DNA from: Actinomycetaceae bacterium TAE3-ERU4
GTDB taxonomy: Bacteria > Actinomycetota > Actinomycetes > Actinomycetales > Actinomycetaceae
NCBI GenBank assembly: GCA_019218365.1
Contig: JAHUUJ010000001.1
Location: forward strand, 124,001 to 188,000
Reading direction: 5' to 3'
Length of the DNA: 64,000 nucleotides
Shown here one piece after another: positions 1 through 8,884 of the stretch. A program made the position numbers and the translations under genes. Numbering within the stretch: position 1 is the first letter of the stretch; each line of letters begins with the position of its first letter. The notes below the pieces were generated by a model that worked only from the letters and a program-made list of their open reading frames with translations, made no database searches and was not told where the DNA came from.

Positions 1-1452
1 TACCAAACGTGGACGCATAACAATCGCCCTAGCAATAGCCACACGCTGTTTTTGCCCTCCAGAAAGTTCATGCGGATAGCGGTCAGCTAGTTCCGGCTCA
101 AAACGCGCGGCAGCGAGTGCCGCCAGGGCACGTTCCCGACGTTCCTGCGAGTTCAGCCCGGTGTGGGTGCGCAAAGGCTCAGCGACTGATTCCACCACTG
201 TACGACGCGGGTTAAGTGAGGCGGAGGGATTTTGGAAAATTACCCCAATTTGGGAAAGCGCCTGCCGGCGGGCCCGCGAAGAAAGTTTATGCAACGCTTG
301 TCCAGCCAGGCGAACATTCCCCGAAGTGGCCTTAACCTGCCCGTAAATTGTGGCAGAAATAGTAGATTTTCCAGATCCGGACTGTCCTACCAAAGCCAAA
401 ATTTGTCCCGGTTTAATTTGGAAACTCACACTGTTAACAGCTTTTGTTCCCGAAGGATAAACAACACTAAGGTTTTCAATCTCTACTGCGGAAACATTCG
501 CTTCAGGTTTCTCCGCCACTTGTTTTCTAACCGGAACCAGTAAATCTTTTACGGCTTCCCCAGCAACCTCATCGCTTACTGCACCGTCCGAGGGCGGAGC
601 ACTAAGTTGATGTCCTAAACGGGGAACGGAAGCTAAAAGATTTTTGGTGTATTCCTCACGAGGGTCGTAGAACACCTGGTTAACTTCACCGGCTTCTACA
701 ATCTTTCCAGCACGAAGAACAACTACCCGGTCAGCGAGGTCAGCAACCACTCCCATATCGTGCGTGATTAAAAGGATTCCTATTTCTCTGGTTTTGCACA
801 AGTCTCTCAGTAAATCAAGAATCTGCGCTTGGGCAAGCATATCCAAAGCGGTGGTGGGTTCATCGGCAATCACTACACAGGGGCGGCACGCAATTGCCAT
901 AGCGATGCAGGCACGTTGTAGCTGGCCTCCCGAAACCTGATGCGGGTAAGCATGGTAAAGACGCTCCGGGTCTTTTAATCCGACCTCGCCGAGTAGTTCT
1001 AGACTGCGCTTTTTGGCTTCCTTGGCGGTGGCGTCTTTGTGAATGAGCATTACTTCATTAATTTGCGCACCAATTGTCATGAGCGGATTCATCGCAGCGG
1101 TAGGGTCTTGGAATACCATTGCCACACGAGCCCCGCGCACCTCGTTGAGGATTTTACGTCCCGCGCCAATGAGTTGAAGATTAGGGTTATCTCCCCTGCC
1201 CGATAGATAAGCGTTACCTTCAACTTTTACTTCTGGGGATAGTAATCCCATAATTGCTCGGGCAGTCACTGACTTACCTGATCCAGACTCACCAACTAAA
1301 GCGGTTACTTTACCGTGTTTAATTTCCAGTTCAGCTTTATCTACCGCGGCTTTAGCGTTTCCGGGAAAGTGAACGCTAATTTCTTGTGCCCGGAGAATAG
1401 TATGCTTTGGGAGCCTATCGGGAACTTGAGTTTCTATGTTTTCTGCGGTCAC
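1..1452 (-). CDS. Oligopeptide ABC transporter, fused double ATPase (partial)
   Basis: This is the energising subunit of a peptide importer, with two OppD/OppF-type nucleotide-binding domains in one chain. The reading frame is open through the left edge, so the C-terminus is missing; 484 codons are present. Domain 1 carries Walker A GESGSGKS near residue 52 and signature VSGGQLQR, followed by the Walker B run VVIADEPTTALD. Domain 2 carries GQSGSGKS and signature LSGGQKQR, and the frame stops in the window just before its Walker B. The start is GTG at 1450-1452, which overlaps the TGA of the upstream binding-protein gene by four bases (GTGA), indicating translational coupling. It is the last gene of a binding protein-permease-permease-ATPase operon. 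The fusion is common in actinobacteria. Substrate is inferred to be peptides from family membership only. Confidence 0.93.
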   Translation of the reverse strand, partial: MTAENIETQVPDRLPKHTILRAQEISVHFPGNAKAAVDKAELEIKHGKVTALVGESGSGKSVTARAIMGLLSPEVKVEGNAYLSGRGDNPNLQLIGAGRKILNEVRGARVAMVFQDPTAAMNPLMTIGAQINEVMLIHKDATAKEAKKRSLELLGEVGLKDPERLYHAYPHQVSGGQLQRACIAMAIACRPCVVIADEPTTALDMLAQAQILDLLRDLCKTREIGILLITHDMGVVADLADRVVVLRAGKIVEAGEVNQVFYDPREEYTKNLLASVPRLGHQLSAPPSDGAVSDEVAGEAVKDLLVPVRKQVAEKPEANVSAVEIENLSVVYPSGTKAVNSVSFQIKPGQILALVGQSGSGKSTISATIYGQVKATSGNVRLAGQALHKLSSRARRQALSQIGVIFQNPSASLNPRRTVVESVAEPLRTHTGLNSQERRERALAALAAARFEPELADRYPHELSGGQKQRVAIARAIVMRPRLV

Positions 1453-3152
1453 GGTTTTACCCCCAAAATTAGGTAGTTCGGGTAGGCAGGGAAGGAACCA
1501 ACGTAGAAGTTCTTAACATTTCTTCCACGCAGATAGGAAAAACGCTGGTAAACCAAGGGAACCGAGGGCGCTTGTTCCATAATCTTCCGGTCTGCTTCAA
1601 CCCATAGTTCTTGAGCTTTTTTCGGATCGAGCTCGCTCAATGCGCGGTCAATTAGCTGATCTATCTGAGGGTCTTCAAAACGGGATCGATTAGATCCCCC
1701 ATTGCCCGATTCACTTCCTGCGTATAGAGGTTGAATATTCGCTGAGGCCGAGGGGTAGTCCGGATTCCATGAAGCGATTGCTAAATCATAGGTTGACCCG
1801 TCTCCCTGAGTGGTTCGTTCCGAATAGACAGATGATTCCACGGTATCGATTCTGATTTTTAGACCCATTTGAGTTAGTGATCGGGCTACCGCTTCAGCAC
1901 GTAATACGTCTTCCCCGCGGTTACGAGTGATTAGCACGAGGGAGCGGGTAGGGATATTTTTTGCCTTACCTAGTTCTTCTTTAGCTTTTTTTAAATCTCC
2001 TGAGGGTGGAGCGGGATAAAGATTATACTTTTCGCGCCCTGGAATACCGGGGGTAATCAAGGTGGTAGCTATCTCTCCGGAGAGGTTCCCGCCCGCTGCT
2101 TTATTTACCGCATTTTTATCTATCGCATAGTTCATTGCTCGACGAACATGCACATCAGTTACCTGCTTGGTGTTAATGGCTAGATACAGCAAGGGGCCAG
2201 GAGCTGGAATTTGGAGACGCTGTCCTACCGCTCGTGATTGAGCAGCGGTAATTAACTGTGCAGCCGGGACTTTTGAGGAACTAAAGGTATTGTCAAACTG
2301 TTTCTGCCCAGAAATTAGCTTTTGGGCAGAAACAACAGGATCATTTCCAAGAGAAAAATTGATGACGTCTGGCCCAGCTAGACGAACGTCGTCATTACTC
2401 CAGTATTTATTACGTACCATTTTTACGCCGATGGCAGTACGGTAATTTTCAATTCTGTAAGGACCCGAAGCTACTGGATTACGGGAATAGCTTTCAGGAT
2501 TGTCTCGGTCTTTGGGAACTGGCGCAAACGGCGGCAAAGAAGCAATCCAAGGCCAGTCTCCGTAGGGGCGACGTAAGTGGAAAATGATGGTTTTTTCGTC
2601 GGGAGTTTCGATGGAATCAAGGTGTTTTCCTTCGTAGGGGCCTTCGTATCCTTCAGTTCCCGCTAAAAGTGCCTTATGGTACCCAAGACCACCCGAAAGT
2701 GTAGGTGCAAACGAACGTTCCAGCCCATATTTAATATCACGGCTGGTTATAGGGGTACCGTCTTCGAATTTCAAATCATTCTTAAGCGTGTATGTCCAAG
2801 TTTTCCCATCTGGACTGCTTTTTCCAATATCTGTGGCAAGGTCGGGTACAACCTGGGGTTCAACTCCAGGTTCAATTTTCCAAGTTGTTAGGCGACGGTG
2901 AACTAACCCGGCAGATGTCACCGCGAGAGACTGTGACTTTGCTGGATCGAATCCGGGGTCTTTAGAGGAATCAAGAATGGTTAGGGTTCCACCTTTTTCT
3001 ACCGGAGCGATTTTAGGAAGAATTTGTTCTTCAATTGCCGGAGGCCCATCTTGCCCAATTTTTTGACTTGAACAGGCCCCCAATCCGAGGGTGCTAATAA
3101 TTCCCAGAGCTAAAAGAGAGACAGCCCGAGTACGATTTTTGTTTTTGTTCAT
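1449..3152 (-). CDS. Peptide ABC transporter substrate-binding lipoprotein (SBP family 5)
   Basis: A 567-residue extracellular solute receptor of the OppA/DppA family. The N-terminus is a lipoprotein signal: basic start, hydrophobic stretch, lipobox LGAC with the modified cysteine at residue 27. The family-5 pattern follows, including a long central region with YAIDKNAVNKA and a C-terminal WNPDYPSASANIQPLYAG segment typical of peptide receptors. The length is normal. The start ATG is preceded by AAGGAG. It lies 11 bases after the DppB-like permease gene and overlaps the ATPase gene by four bases, so all four are one minus-strand operon. The exact ligand cannot be read from sequence; dipeptides or oligopeptides are most likely. 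Confidence 0.93.
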   Translation of the reverse strand: MNKNKNRTRAVSLLALGIISTLGLGACSSQKIGQDGPPAIEEQILPKIAPVEKGGTLTILDSSKDPGFDPAKSQSLAVTSAGLVHRRLTTWKIEPGVEPQVVPDLATDIGKSSPDGKTWTYTLKNDLKFEDGTPITSRDIKYGLERSFAPTLSGGLGYHKALLAGTEGYEGPYEGKHLDSIETPDEKTIIFHLRRPYGDWPWIASLPPFAPVPKDRDNPESYSRNPVASGPYRIENYRTAIGVKMVRNKYWSNDDVRLAGPDVINFSLGNDPVVSAQKLISGQKQFDNTFSSSKVPAAQLITAAQSRAVGQRLQIPAPGPLLYLAINTKQVTDVHVRRAMNYAIDKNAVNKAAGGNLSGEIATTLITPGIPGREKYNLYPAPPSGDLKKAKEELGKAKNIPTRSLVLITRNRGEDVLRAEAVARSLTQMGLKIRIDTVESSVYSERTTQGDGSTYDLAIASWNPDYPSASANIQPLYAGSESGNGGSNRSRFEDPQIDQLIDRALSELDPKKAQELWVEADRKIMEQAPSVPLVYQRFSYLRGRNVKNFYVGSFPAYPNYLILGVKP

Positions 3153-3163
3153 CGGTTAGCTCC

Positions 3164-4156
3164 TTAAGCCGCTACACGCGGGTCCATAATTGAATGAACC
3201 GCGTCAACGATGAGGTTGGCAATAATAACGAAAGTAGCCGACACAAGCACGAGTCCGGTAATTAGGTGCAAATCAGTACCGGCAACTCCATCCATAAGTA
3301 GACCGCCTAGTCCCGGCATAGAAAAGACAGACTCGGTGATAACTGCTCCGCCCAGGAGCCCGCCCAGGTCAAGACCGAACAGTGTTATCACAGGAACCAT
3401 CACACCGGGGAGTGCATGTCCCCAAATCACTCGACGTTCACTGGCTCCCTTAGCTCGGGCGCTGACGATGTGTTCTTGCCCGAGTTGTTCAATCATGTTT
3501 CCGCGTACTAAACGAGCGTAAACCGCCATGTATAAAAGAGCCAATACCGTTGCGGGCATGATTATGTGAGCGAACCATTCTAGGGGATTAGAGGTGAAGT
3601 ACACGTAGTCCGAAACTGGCAGTAAACCAAGCTGGAATCCAAAAATCAAAATCCCCAAAAGACCGAATAGATAGGCAGGTGTCGAAACCCCCAGCACGGC
3701 CCCGGTCATAATGAGACGGTCTAGCGGCTTACCGCGATAAAGCGCGGCAGCTACCCCAGCGAGCACCCCAACAATCAGCCATAGGATGGCCGCTACGATA
3801 GCCAGCGAGAAGGTAACGGGAATACGCGAAGCGATTAATGGAGTGACAGCTTCTCCCAGTTTGAAAGAGTATCCGAGACAGGGTGCATCACAGATAATTG
3901 CGCCAGCACCGCTACCGAAAGTACGTCCGGCAAAAATCCCCACCAGGTAGGTCCAGAACTGTTCATACCAGGGTTGCCCGGTTCCCATGACAGCCTCGGC
4001 TAAGGCGCGCCTTTCGGGAGTACAGGGTTTACCGCAAACAGCCAGAGCTGGGTCCGAGGGCCATAGGTTAAATATCGCGAAAGTAATAAATGCGACCAAA
4101 ATTAGAGCTAAGAGGGAGGCGGCAAGGCGGGTGAGCCAGAACTTCAGAATTTTCAT
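3164..4156 (-). CDS. Peptide ABC transporter permease, DppB type
   Basis: A 330-residue inner-membrane permease of the DppB/OppB type. It has an N-terminal transmembrane segment (residues about 9-30), then a periplasm-facing loop with a CGKPCTPERRALAEAVMG segment, and a cluster of five hydrophobic segments. The cytoplasmic EAA-like loop reads QEHIVSARAKGASERRVIWGHALPG, the site that docks onto the ATPase. The start ATG overlaps the preceding DppC-like gene by four bases (ATGA). Length and topology are usual for the family. The extra cysteine-containing loop near residue 40 is shared by several actinobacterial homologues as far as I recall, and its role is not known to me. Confidence 0.93.
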   Translation of the reverse strand: MKILKFWLTRLAASLLALILVAFITFAIFNLWPSDPALAVCGKPCTPERRALAEAVMGTGQPWYEQFWTYLVGIFAGRTFGSGAGAIICDAPCLGYSFKLGEAVTPLIASRIPVTFSLAIVAAILWLIVGVLAGVAAALYRGKPLDRLIMTGAVLGVSTPAYLFGLLGILIFGFQLGLLPVSDYVYFTSNPLEWFAHIIMPATVLALLYMAVYARLVRGNMIEQLGQEHIVSARAKGASERRVIWGHALPGVMVPVITLFGLDLGGLLGGAVITESVFSMPGLGGLLMDGVAGTDLHLITGLVLVSATFVIIANLIVDAVHSIMDPRVAA

Positions 4157-5136
4157 GCGGCTTGTCCACTTTCTTCTTCCGCGCCGCTTTCATTAAGGCG
4201 GGCTTGGGTACGCGGGTCAAGGGCGTCGCGTAATGCGTCACCGGCAATGTTAAAAGCAAGAGTAAGTAGTACCAGAGCTAGGGCAGGCCAGGTGATGTAC
4301 ATGGGATCTACCTGAATCCAGTCCGCCGCAGCACGAATGGTACGCCCCCAAGAAGGTGTTGGGGGTGGAACCCCTACCCCAAGGAAGGACAGTGCGGCCT
4401 CGGCACCAATTTTTCCGGGAACACTCATAGTGGTTAAAACGATGACAGTAGCCATGAGGTTAGGAATGATTTCCCGAATTACAATCCTAATTTGCGGGGT
4501 TCCCACTGCTCGCGAAGCCACCACAAACGGACGGTTCTTTAAGGAAAGAGTTTCCGCGCGAATTACGCGAGCCATAGAAGCCCAACCAAACAGACCAATG
4601 ATTACGGTAATTAAAAGGGGACGAGGAATTGAGGGCGGAATAATAGCCCCGAGAGCAATCATAAAAATTAGGGAGGGGAAGCCCAGCATAATGTCAATTA
4701 CACGAGATATGACTCGATCGTAAACCCCACCTACGTACCCTGCACTAATACCTAGCAAAAGAGCAATTAGAGTAGCAATTACGGTAGCTCCTAGACCAAT
4801 CAGAACCGAGGTGCGAGTCCCTGCGATAACTATTGAGAATAAGTCACGTCCGGTTAGCGGTTCCACCCCGAAGGGGTGCTGCCAGCTGGTACCACCAAAA
4901 GCTCCAGCAGGTTCAGCTAAATCATTGAGAGCATCGATATTGTATTTTCCTGGATCTTTACCCATCAGGGAAAGCAGCTCCGGGCCGGTGAGAGCTACCA
5001 GAGCAACTAGAGCTATCCAAATAATTGAAATTAGCGCGAGTTTATCGTTACGTAGGGAGGCCAGCACACGTGCCGAACGAGTTTGTTTTGCTGGTCGGTT
5101 CGTGGTTGGGGCCTGTAAGTCCGGCTGTGGTGACAT
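4153..5136 (-). CDS. Peptide ABC transporter permease, DppC type
   Basis: A 327-residue permease that pairs with the DppB-type protein to form the membrane channel of the peptide importer. It begins with a polar N-terminus and one transmembrane segment (about residues 34-55), then the DppC-specific loop with HPFGVEPLTGRDLFSIVIAGTRTS, then the five-segment core. The EAA-like loop reads VVASRAVGTPQIRIVIREIIPN. The start ATG is preceded by AGGGAG. It is the first gene of the operon; the 160 bases upstream contain the end of the sugar-importer operon and its terminator, so a promoter should lie in 5137-5250, but I find no convincing consensus there. An acidic and polar C-terminal tail follows the last segment. 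Confidence 0.93.
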   Translation of the reverse strand: MSPQPDLQAPTTNRPAKQTRSARVLASLRNDKLALISIIWIALVALVALTGPELLSLMGKDPGKYNIDALNDLAEPAGAFGGTSWQHPFGVEPLTGRDLFSIVIAGTRTSVLIGLGATVIATLIALLLGISAGYVGGVYDRVISRVIDIMLGFPSLIFMIALGAIIPPSIPRPLLITVIIGLFGWASMARVIRAETLSLKNRPFVVASRAVGTPQIRIVIREIIPNLMATVIVLTTMSVPGKIGAEAALSFLGVGVPPPTPSWGRTIRAAADWIQVDPMYITWPALALVLLTLAFNIAGDALRDALDPRTQARLNESGAEEESGQAA

Positions 5137-5252
5137 GCGGTCTCCCTTTAGTCTCTTATTTCAATCGCAAGTTCCTAGTTATTAAGCACTTGCCTGTCCC
5201 AGATTATTCCCATTTTTGCAGAAAAGTGCACTCAATCACGGGTAATGAAAAG

Positions 5253-5286
5253 CTCCCCGCCTCTTTTAAGTCAAAGAGGCGGGGAG
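5253..5286 (-). terminator. Rho-independent terminator of the carbohydrate ABC operon
   Basis: A perfect 14-bp stem (5253-5266 with 5273-5286) and 6-base loop lie just downstream of the last permease gene. On the minus strand the stem is followed by CTTTTCATT, a short uridine-rich tail. It separates the carbohydrate importer from the peptide importer. Confidence 0.85.
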
Positions 5287-5298
5287 AAACGGTATTTT

Positions 5299-6210
5299 CT
5301 AGCCCTTTACAGATCCGGCTGCCAAGCCTGCCTGCCAGAAACGCTGAAGTGCCAAGAAGATGACAATTAACGGAATAATTCCGAACATAGCACCTTGAAT
5401 AACTGCTCCATAGACAGGATCGAAGTAGGAAAGCATACCGTACAGACCCTGCGTAATTGGCTTTAGCGCGGTTGAGCGAATCATCATCAACGGCAGGAGG
5501 AAGTTGTTCCAGGTTGCCACGAAGATAAACAAGAAAATTGTGACCATCGCAGGTGCCAAAAGTCGCAGTACCATCGTGAAGAATGTTCTAAATTCTCCCG
5601 CTCCATCAATGCGTGCAGCTTCTAGGAGTTCATCTGGTACAGAAGTGGCCGCATACATTTGCCCGAGGAAAACTCCAAATGGGGAGACGCACGAAGGAAT
5701 AATCACCGCCCAGGGAGTATCCGTTAAGCCAAGGTAGTGCATGACCATATAAAGAGGGATTGTCAGCAACGCAACCGGCAATAGCAGACCCGCCATGATG
5801 AGTACCTGAATTGCCGTGGAACCACGAAACTTAAATTTTGCTAGACCATAGCCGGCACAAACCGAAATAAAGGTTCCCACCACTCCAGCCGTTACCGAAT
5901 AGAAAATGGAGTTGAAAATCCAACGCCAGTAATATCCTTCAGACCATCCAATCAGCGCGTTGTAGTTGTCTACAAAAGAGTTTTTATTTGCAAACCAAAA
6001 AGGGGCACTATCGTAAAGATTGGTGTTTGATTTGGTAGTTGAAAAAATAATCCACAAAAGCGGGAAAAGAGAATAAATAACTACCAGTATCATCACCACA
6101 TGGGTAATAGTTCGCGACATTGCCGAAGGCTGAAGAGAACGTGGCAACTTACCAACCGATGGTTCATAGGTACGGCCGTCTGGCAGAGTAGCAATTTTCT
6201 TCTTAAACAT
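5299..6210 (-). CDS. Carbohydrate ABC transporter permease, MalG type
   Basis: A 303-residue inner-membrane permease of the binding-protein-dependent sugar family (MalG/UgpE-like). After a 35-residue cytoplasmic N-terminus there are six hydrophobic segments. The EAA loop reads DELLEAARIDGAGEFRTFFTMVLRLLAPA, which contains the family's EAAxxDGA core. It starts one base after the MalF-type gene ends (stop 6212-6214, ATG ending at 6210), with an AAAGGAAGG ribosome site inside that gene. No ATPase gene lies in this cluster, so the complex presumably uses a shared MsmK/UgpC-type ATPase encoded elsewhere; this is inference from family practice. Confidence 0.94.
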   Translation of the reverse strand: MFKKKIATLPDGRTYEPSVGKLPRSLQPSAMSRTITHVVMILVVIYSLFPLLWIIFSTTKSNTNLYDSAPFWFANKNSFVDNYNALIGWSEGYYWRWIFNSIFYSVTAGVVGTFISVCAGYGLAKFKFRGSTAIQVLIMAGLLLPVALLTIPLYMVMHYLGLTDTPWAVIIPSCVSPFGVFLGQMYAATSVPDELLEAARIDGAGEFRTFFTMVLRLLAPAMVTIFLFIFVATWNNFLLPLMMIRSTALKPITQGLYGMLSYFDPVYGAVIQGAMFGIIPLIVIFLALQRFWQAGLAAGSVKG

Positions 6211-6211
6211 T

Positions 6212-7165
6212 TCAGTCTGCCTTCCTTTGGACTAGGACGTACAAGAATGCCAGCAAACCAGCTACCAGCGCCATCATCAGCGAAACCGCGTTAGCGGGCC
6301 CGGGACCCGAGGGAGAGATTGTGCCCATCATCGAGTTATAGGCCATCATCATCGGGGTGTAGCTCTTACTCATCCAGGTAGCTTCTGTCGCAATTGTGGT
6401 GGGTTCGTTAAATAGCTGAACTGTGCCAATAATTGAAAGCAAAACTGCCAGCAGCGCAGCTGAGCGAACCAGTGGAATCTTAATTTTCCAGACAATCTTC
6501 CATTCGCTAGCCCCATCCAAGCGAGCCGCTTCGTACAAATCCGTGGGTATTGCCTGCAAAGCAGCTAGGAAGATAAGCATGTTGTACCCGGTAAATGTCC
6601 AGGTGGTCATATTCGCCATAGACAGCAAAATAATATTGGCATCAAAGAAATTGATTCCTGTCAGTTTAGCGACAGGGCCGAAGGTTGGGTTATACAGGTA
6701 CATCCAGACCAGTGCGGCCACGATTCCGGGAACCGCGTAGGGAATAAAGTAAGCGAGTCGATAAAAGCCAACGCGTCGCACAAGTACCGAGTCAAGCAAA
6801 AGAGCTAAAGCAAGTGCCCCACCAATCATTAGGGGAATCTGAAAAGCCCCGAAGAGCAAAACGCGGCCCACACCGTTCCAGAACTCTTGATTCGCGATTA
6901 CTTCTTTAAAGTTAGCCAGACCGACAAATTTCTCAACCTTTTCACCGCCGCCGTATAGTCCCCCGCCGGAAGAAACCTGACGGAAAACCGAAGCTCGGAC
7001 AGAAACAAAAATCGGAATCAGGAAACTAACCGAAAAGAAAAGGAGAAAGGGGGTAAGGAATATCCACCCAAATGCCGCGTTACGACGTGCCCGGGCTTTA
7101 ATACTTTTCAGATTTTGCGTAGTTTCTTTACTCTGCGTGCGCCTTAGCACGGTTTGGGTGCTCAT
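6212..7165 (-). CDS. Carbohydrate ABC transporter permease, MalF type
   Basis: A 317-residue permease partnering the MalG-type protein. A basic N-terminus (KARARRNAAFGW) precedes the first transmembrane segment at about residues 34-55. The docking loop reads PTDLYEAARLDGASEWKIVWKIKIPLV, the EAAxxDGA signature. The loop between the first two membrane segments carries a glycine-rich SSGGGLYGGGEK patch. The start ATG follows AAAGGGCAAGGC. A strong hairpin (7222-7260) lies between this gene and the binding-protein gene upstream, a common arrangement that lets the receptor be made in excess of the permeases. Confidence 0.94.
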   Translation of the reverse strand: MSTQTVLRRTQSKETTQNLKSIKARARRNAAFGWIFLTPFLLFFSVSFLIPIFVSVRASVFRQVSSGGGLYGGGEKVEKFVGLANFKEVIANQEFWNGVGRVLLFGAFQIPLMIGGALALALLLDSVLVRRVGFYRLAYFIPYAVPGIVAALVWMYLYNPTFGPVAKLTGINFFDANIILLSMANMTTWTFTGYNMLIFLAALQAIPTDLYEAARLDGASEWKIVWKIKIPLVRSAALLAVLLSIIGTVQLFNEPTTIATEATWMSKSYTPMMMAYNSMMGTISPSGPGPANAVSLMMALVAGLLAFLYVLVQRKAD

Positions 7166-7221
7166 TTGCCTTGCCCTTTCAGATTATTTCGTAGCCCTTA
7201 TGTGGCTAAAAGATAATCGGC

Positions 7222-7260
7222 ACGCTGCGGCTCTTCCTAACATAGGAGGAGCCGCAGCGT
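7222..7260 (-). terminator. Intra-operon hairpin between binding protein and permeases
   Basis: A 17-bp stem (7222-7238 with 7244-7260, one G-T position) and 5-base loop lie in the 113-base gap after the binding-protein gene. The minus-strand sequence after it is GCCGATTATCTTTTAG, only weakly uridine-rich, so it is more likely a partial terminator or an mRNA-protecting structure than a full stop. Confidence 0.7.
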
Positions 7261-7278
7261 CCTAGCTAATTGTCATCT

Positions 7279-8628
7279 TCACTCAGCGAATGGAAGGTTA
7301 GCTGCCTTCATTGAGTTAATTGCTTCCTGCTGGGCAGTAGAGAATACATCCGCTACCTTAGCTTCACCCTTAACTACGTTTCCGCCGACCTCGTCCATCT
7401 TGGAGCTAACTGCTGGCCAGGTGGGTAGGTAGGGGAAGTTCGGGTTCATGTGCTTGGCCTGTTCAGCCAATTCCTTCATAACGTCCTGTCCACCAAAGAG
7501 ATCCTTAACATTTGCGGGAGTTTCCGGAACAGCAACGTTGGTAGCAATTACCAGACCCTGAGAACCTAGGTCCTTAACCTGAGTGTTGTACCAGTGGGCG
7601 AACTTAACAGCCTCAGCCTTGTGCTTGCAGCCCTTAAGAACAGCAATACCGGAACCACCATCAGAACCTGTTGCAGGGTTTCCGTCCATGGTGGGGATAC
7701 CTGTTACTCGCCAGTCAGCCTTTTCAACGCCTAGCGCACCGAGCATGAAGCCGGGTTCCCAACCAGCCGAAATAGAACCGATTAGCTTGCCATCTTTAAG
7801 GGCCTGATCAAAGTTCGGGGCCCAACGGCTGGCGGTCTTGTACAACAGGTCTTTGTCCAGCATGCCCTGAATCTTTTCGGCAATCTGCTTGGTCTTGTCA
7901 CCGTTTACATCAATCTTCCACTTGTCGCCCTCAGGGGAGAACCAGGTAGCACCGTTCGAAGCGGCCAGACCCGACAGGCGGTAGTGAGTTTCGTCAGCTT
8001 GCCAGCTGGAGATGTACTTTCCGGCAGCCTTTGCCTTCTCCGCTGCGGCAGCAAATTCATCCCATGTCTTGGGTGGGGTAATTCCCAGCTTATCGAAAGC
8101 TGCCTTGTCGTAGACATAGACCAGAGGGCCGACGTCTTGCGGAAGACCCACGGTCACATTCCCCAACTTCATCATTCCCATAGCGCCGGGGTAGAAGTCC
8201 TTTTCATATTGAGCGGTTTCCGCACTGACATCTTCAAGGTCGCCGGCTACGTACTCGGAAGCAATTTCACCGTAACCAACCTGCGCCAGGCAGAATCCCT
8301 TTTCTGCCGGTTCGCCAGCTTCAACAGCTTTGTGAATTGCCGGGTAAGTTTCGTTTGCCTTACCGGAGAACTTCTGGGCAACAATTTCAATACCGGGATT
8401 TTCCGCGTTAAAACGCTTAACCGATTCAGCTACCTTAATCATCTCATCCTTGTCGGGCAGACGGTGCAGGTAGGTTAGAGTAACTTTTTCGCCGGGCTTC
8501 TCTGCGGACATTGCCGGGCTAGCGGTCTTACCGCCATCTTTGGCAGCATCGCCGGAGCACGCCACCATTCCCATTGTTGAGACCGCCAAAACGGCCATTA
8601 AGGCGGTTGCCTTCTTGGTGATTCGCAT
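7279..8628 (-). CDS. Carbohydrate ABC transporter substrate-binding lipoprotein (SBP family 1)
   Basis: A 449-residue receptor of the MalE/UgpB family. The signal peptide ends in lipobox MVAC with the lipidated cysteine at residue 24. The middle carries the usual family-1 features, including ITPPKTWDEFAAAAEKAKAAG and TGSDGGSGIAVLKGCKHKAEAVKFAHWY near the hinge. The ATG follows AGAGG. It is the first gene of the importer operon and has its own well-formed promoter (8700-8728) flanked by two inverted repeats, so it is regulated apart from the serine hydrolase and IclR genes upstream. Because KDG-pathway enzymes lie next to it, an oligouronide, uronate or aldonate ligand is inferred; the sequence alone does not show the ligand. 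Confidence 0.94.
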   Translation of the reverse strand: MRITKKATALMAVLAVSTMGMVACSGDAAKDGGKTASPAMSAEKPGEKVTLTYLHRLPDKDEMIKVAESVKRFNAENPGIEIVAQKFSGKANETYPAIHKAVEAGEPAEKGFCLAQVGYGEIASEYVAGDLEDVSAETAQYEKDFYPGAMGMMKLGNVTVGLPQDVGPLVYVYDKAAFDKLGITPPKTWDEFAAAAEKAKAAGKYISSWQADETHYRLSGLAASNGATWFSPEGDKWKIDVNGDKTKQIAEKIQGMLDKDLLYKTASRWAPNFDQALKDGKLIGSISAGWEPGFMLGALGVEKADWRVTGIPTMDGNPATGSDGGSGIAVLKGCKHKAEAVKFAHWYNTQVKDLGSQGLVIATNVAVPETPANVKDLFGGQDVMKELAEQAKHMNPNFPYLPTWPAVSSKMDEVGGNVVKGEAKVADVFSTAQQEAINSMKAANLPFAE

Positions 8629-8672
8629 CTTTCAAACCTCTTCGTTGAGACGACAGTAAAACTGCTCAATTT

Positions 8673-8691
8673 TGCACATTTTGACTGTGCA
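8673..8691 (-). promoter_or_regulatory. Inverted repeat just downstream of the importer promoter
   Basis: A 6-bp inverted repeat TGCACA-N7-TGTGCA. If transcription starts about 7 bases after the -10 box at 8700-8705, this site covers roughly +2 to +20, a typical repressor position. It differs from the other repeat upstream, so it may belong to another regulator. Confidence 0.5.
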
Positions 8692-8699
8692 TAAATCAA

Positions 8700-8728
8700 A
8701 GTATAGCCACCTAAATACCAGTTTTCAA
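8700..8728 (-). promoter_or_regulatory. Promoter of the carbohydrate importer operon
   Basis: On the minus strand, TTGAAA (8723-8728) and TATACT (8700-8705) are separated by exactly 17 bases, close to the sigma-70-type consensus. The start codon at 8628 is about 65 bases downstream of the expected transcription start. The gap 8733-8884 behind it, toward the serine hydrolase gene, is AT-rich and I see no further element in it. Confidence 0.75.
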
Positions 8729-8732
8729 CTGG
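8718..8732 (-). promoter_or_regulatory. Inverted repeat over the -35 box of the importer promoter
   Basis: A perfect 6-bp inverted repeat CCAGTT-TTC-AACTGG overlaps the -35 hexamer. An operator there would block polymerase binding. The nearby IclR-type regulator is a candidate ligand, but no matching site is seen at the aldolase promoter. Confidence 0.5.
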
Positions 8733-8884
8733 CCAGAGGGTTAAAACCAAGATTCCAAAAACACCCTTTTTCCCACTAAATACAAGCAAAAGGCAAAAAT
8801 GGCGACAACTTTGTTACCAACTTTTAACTATTACGTTTTAGTACCACTGGTCTATTTTTCCTATACCACTTCTTTGGAAGCGGC

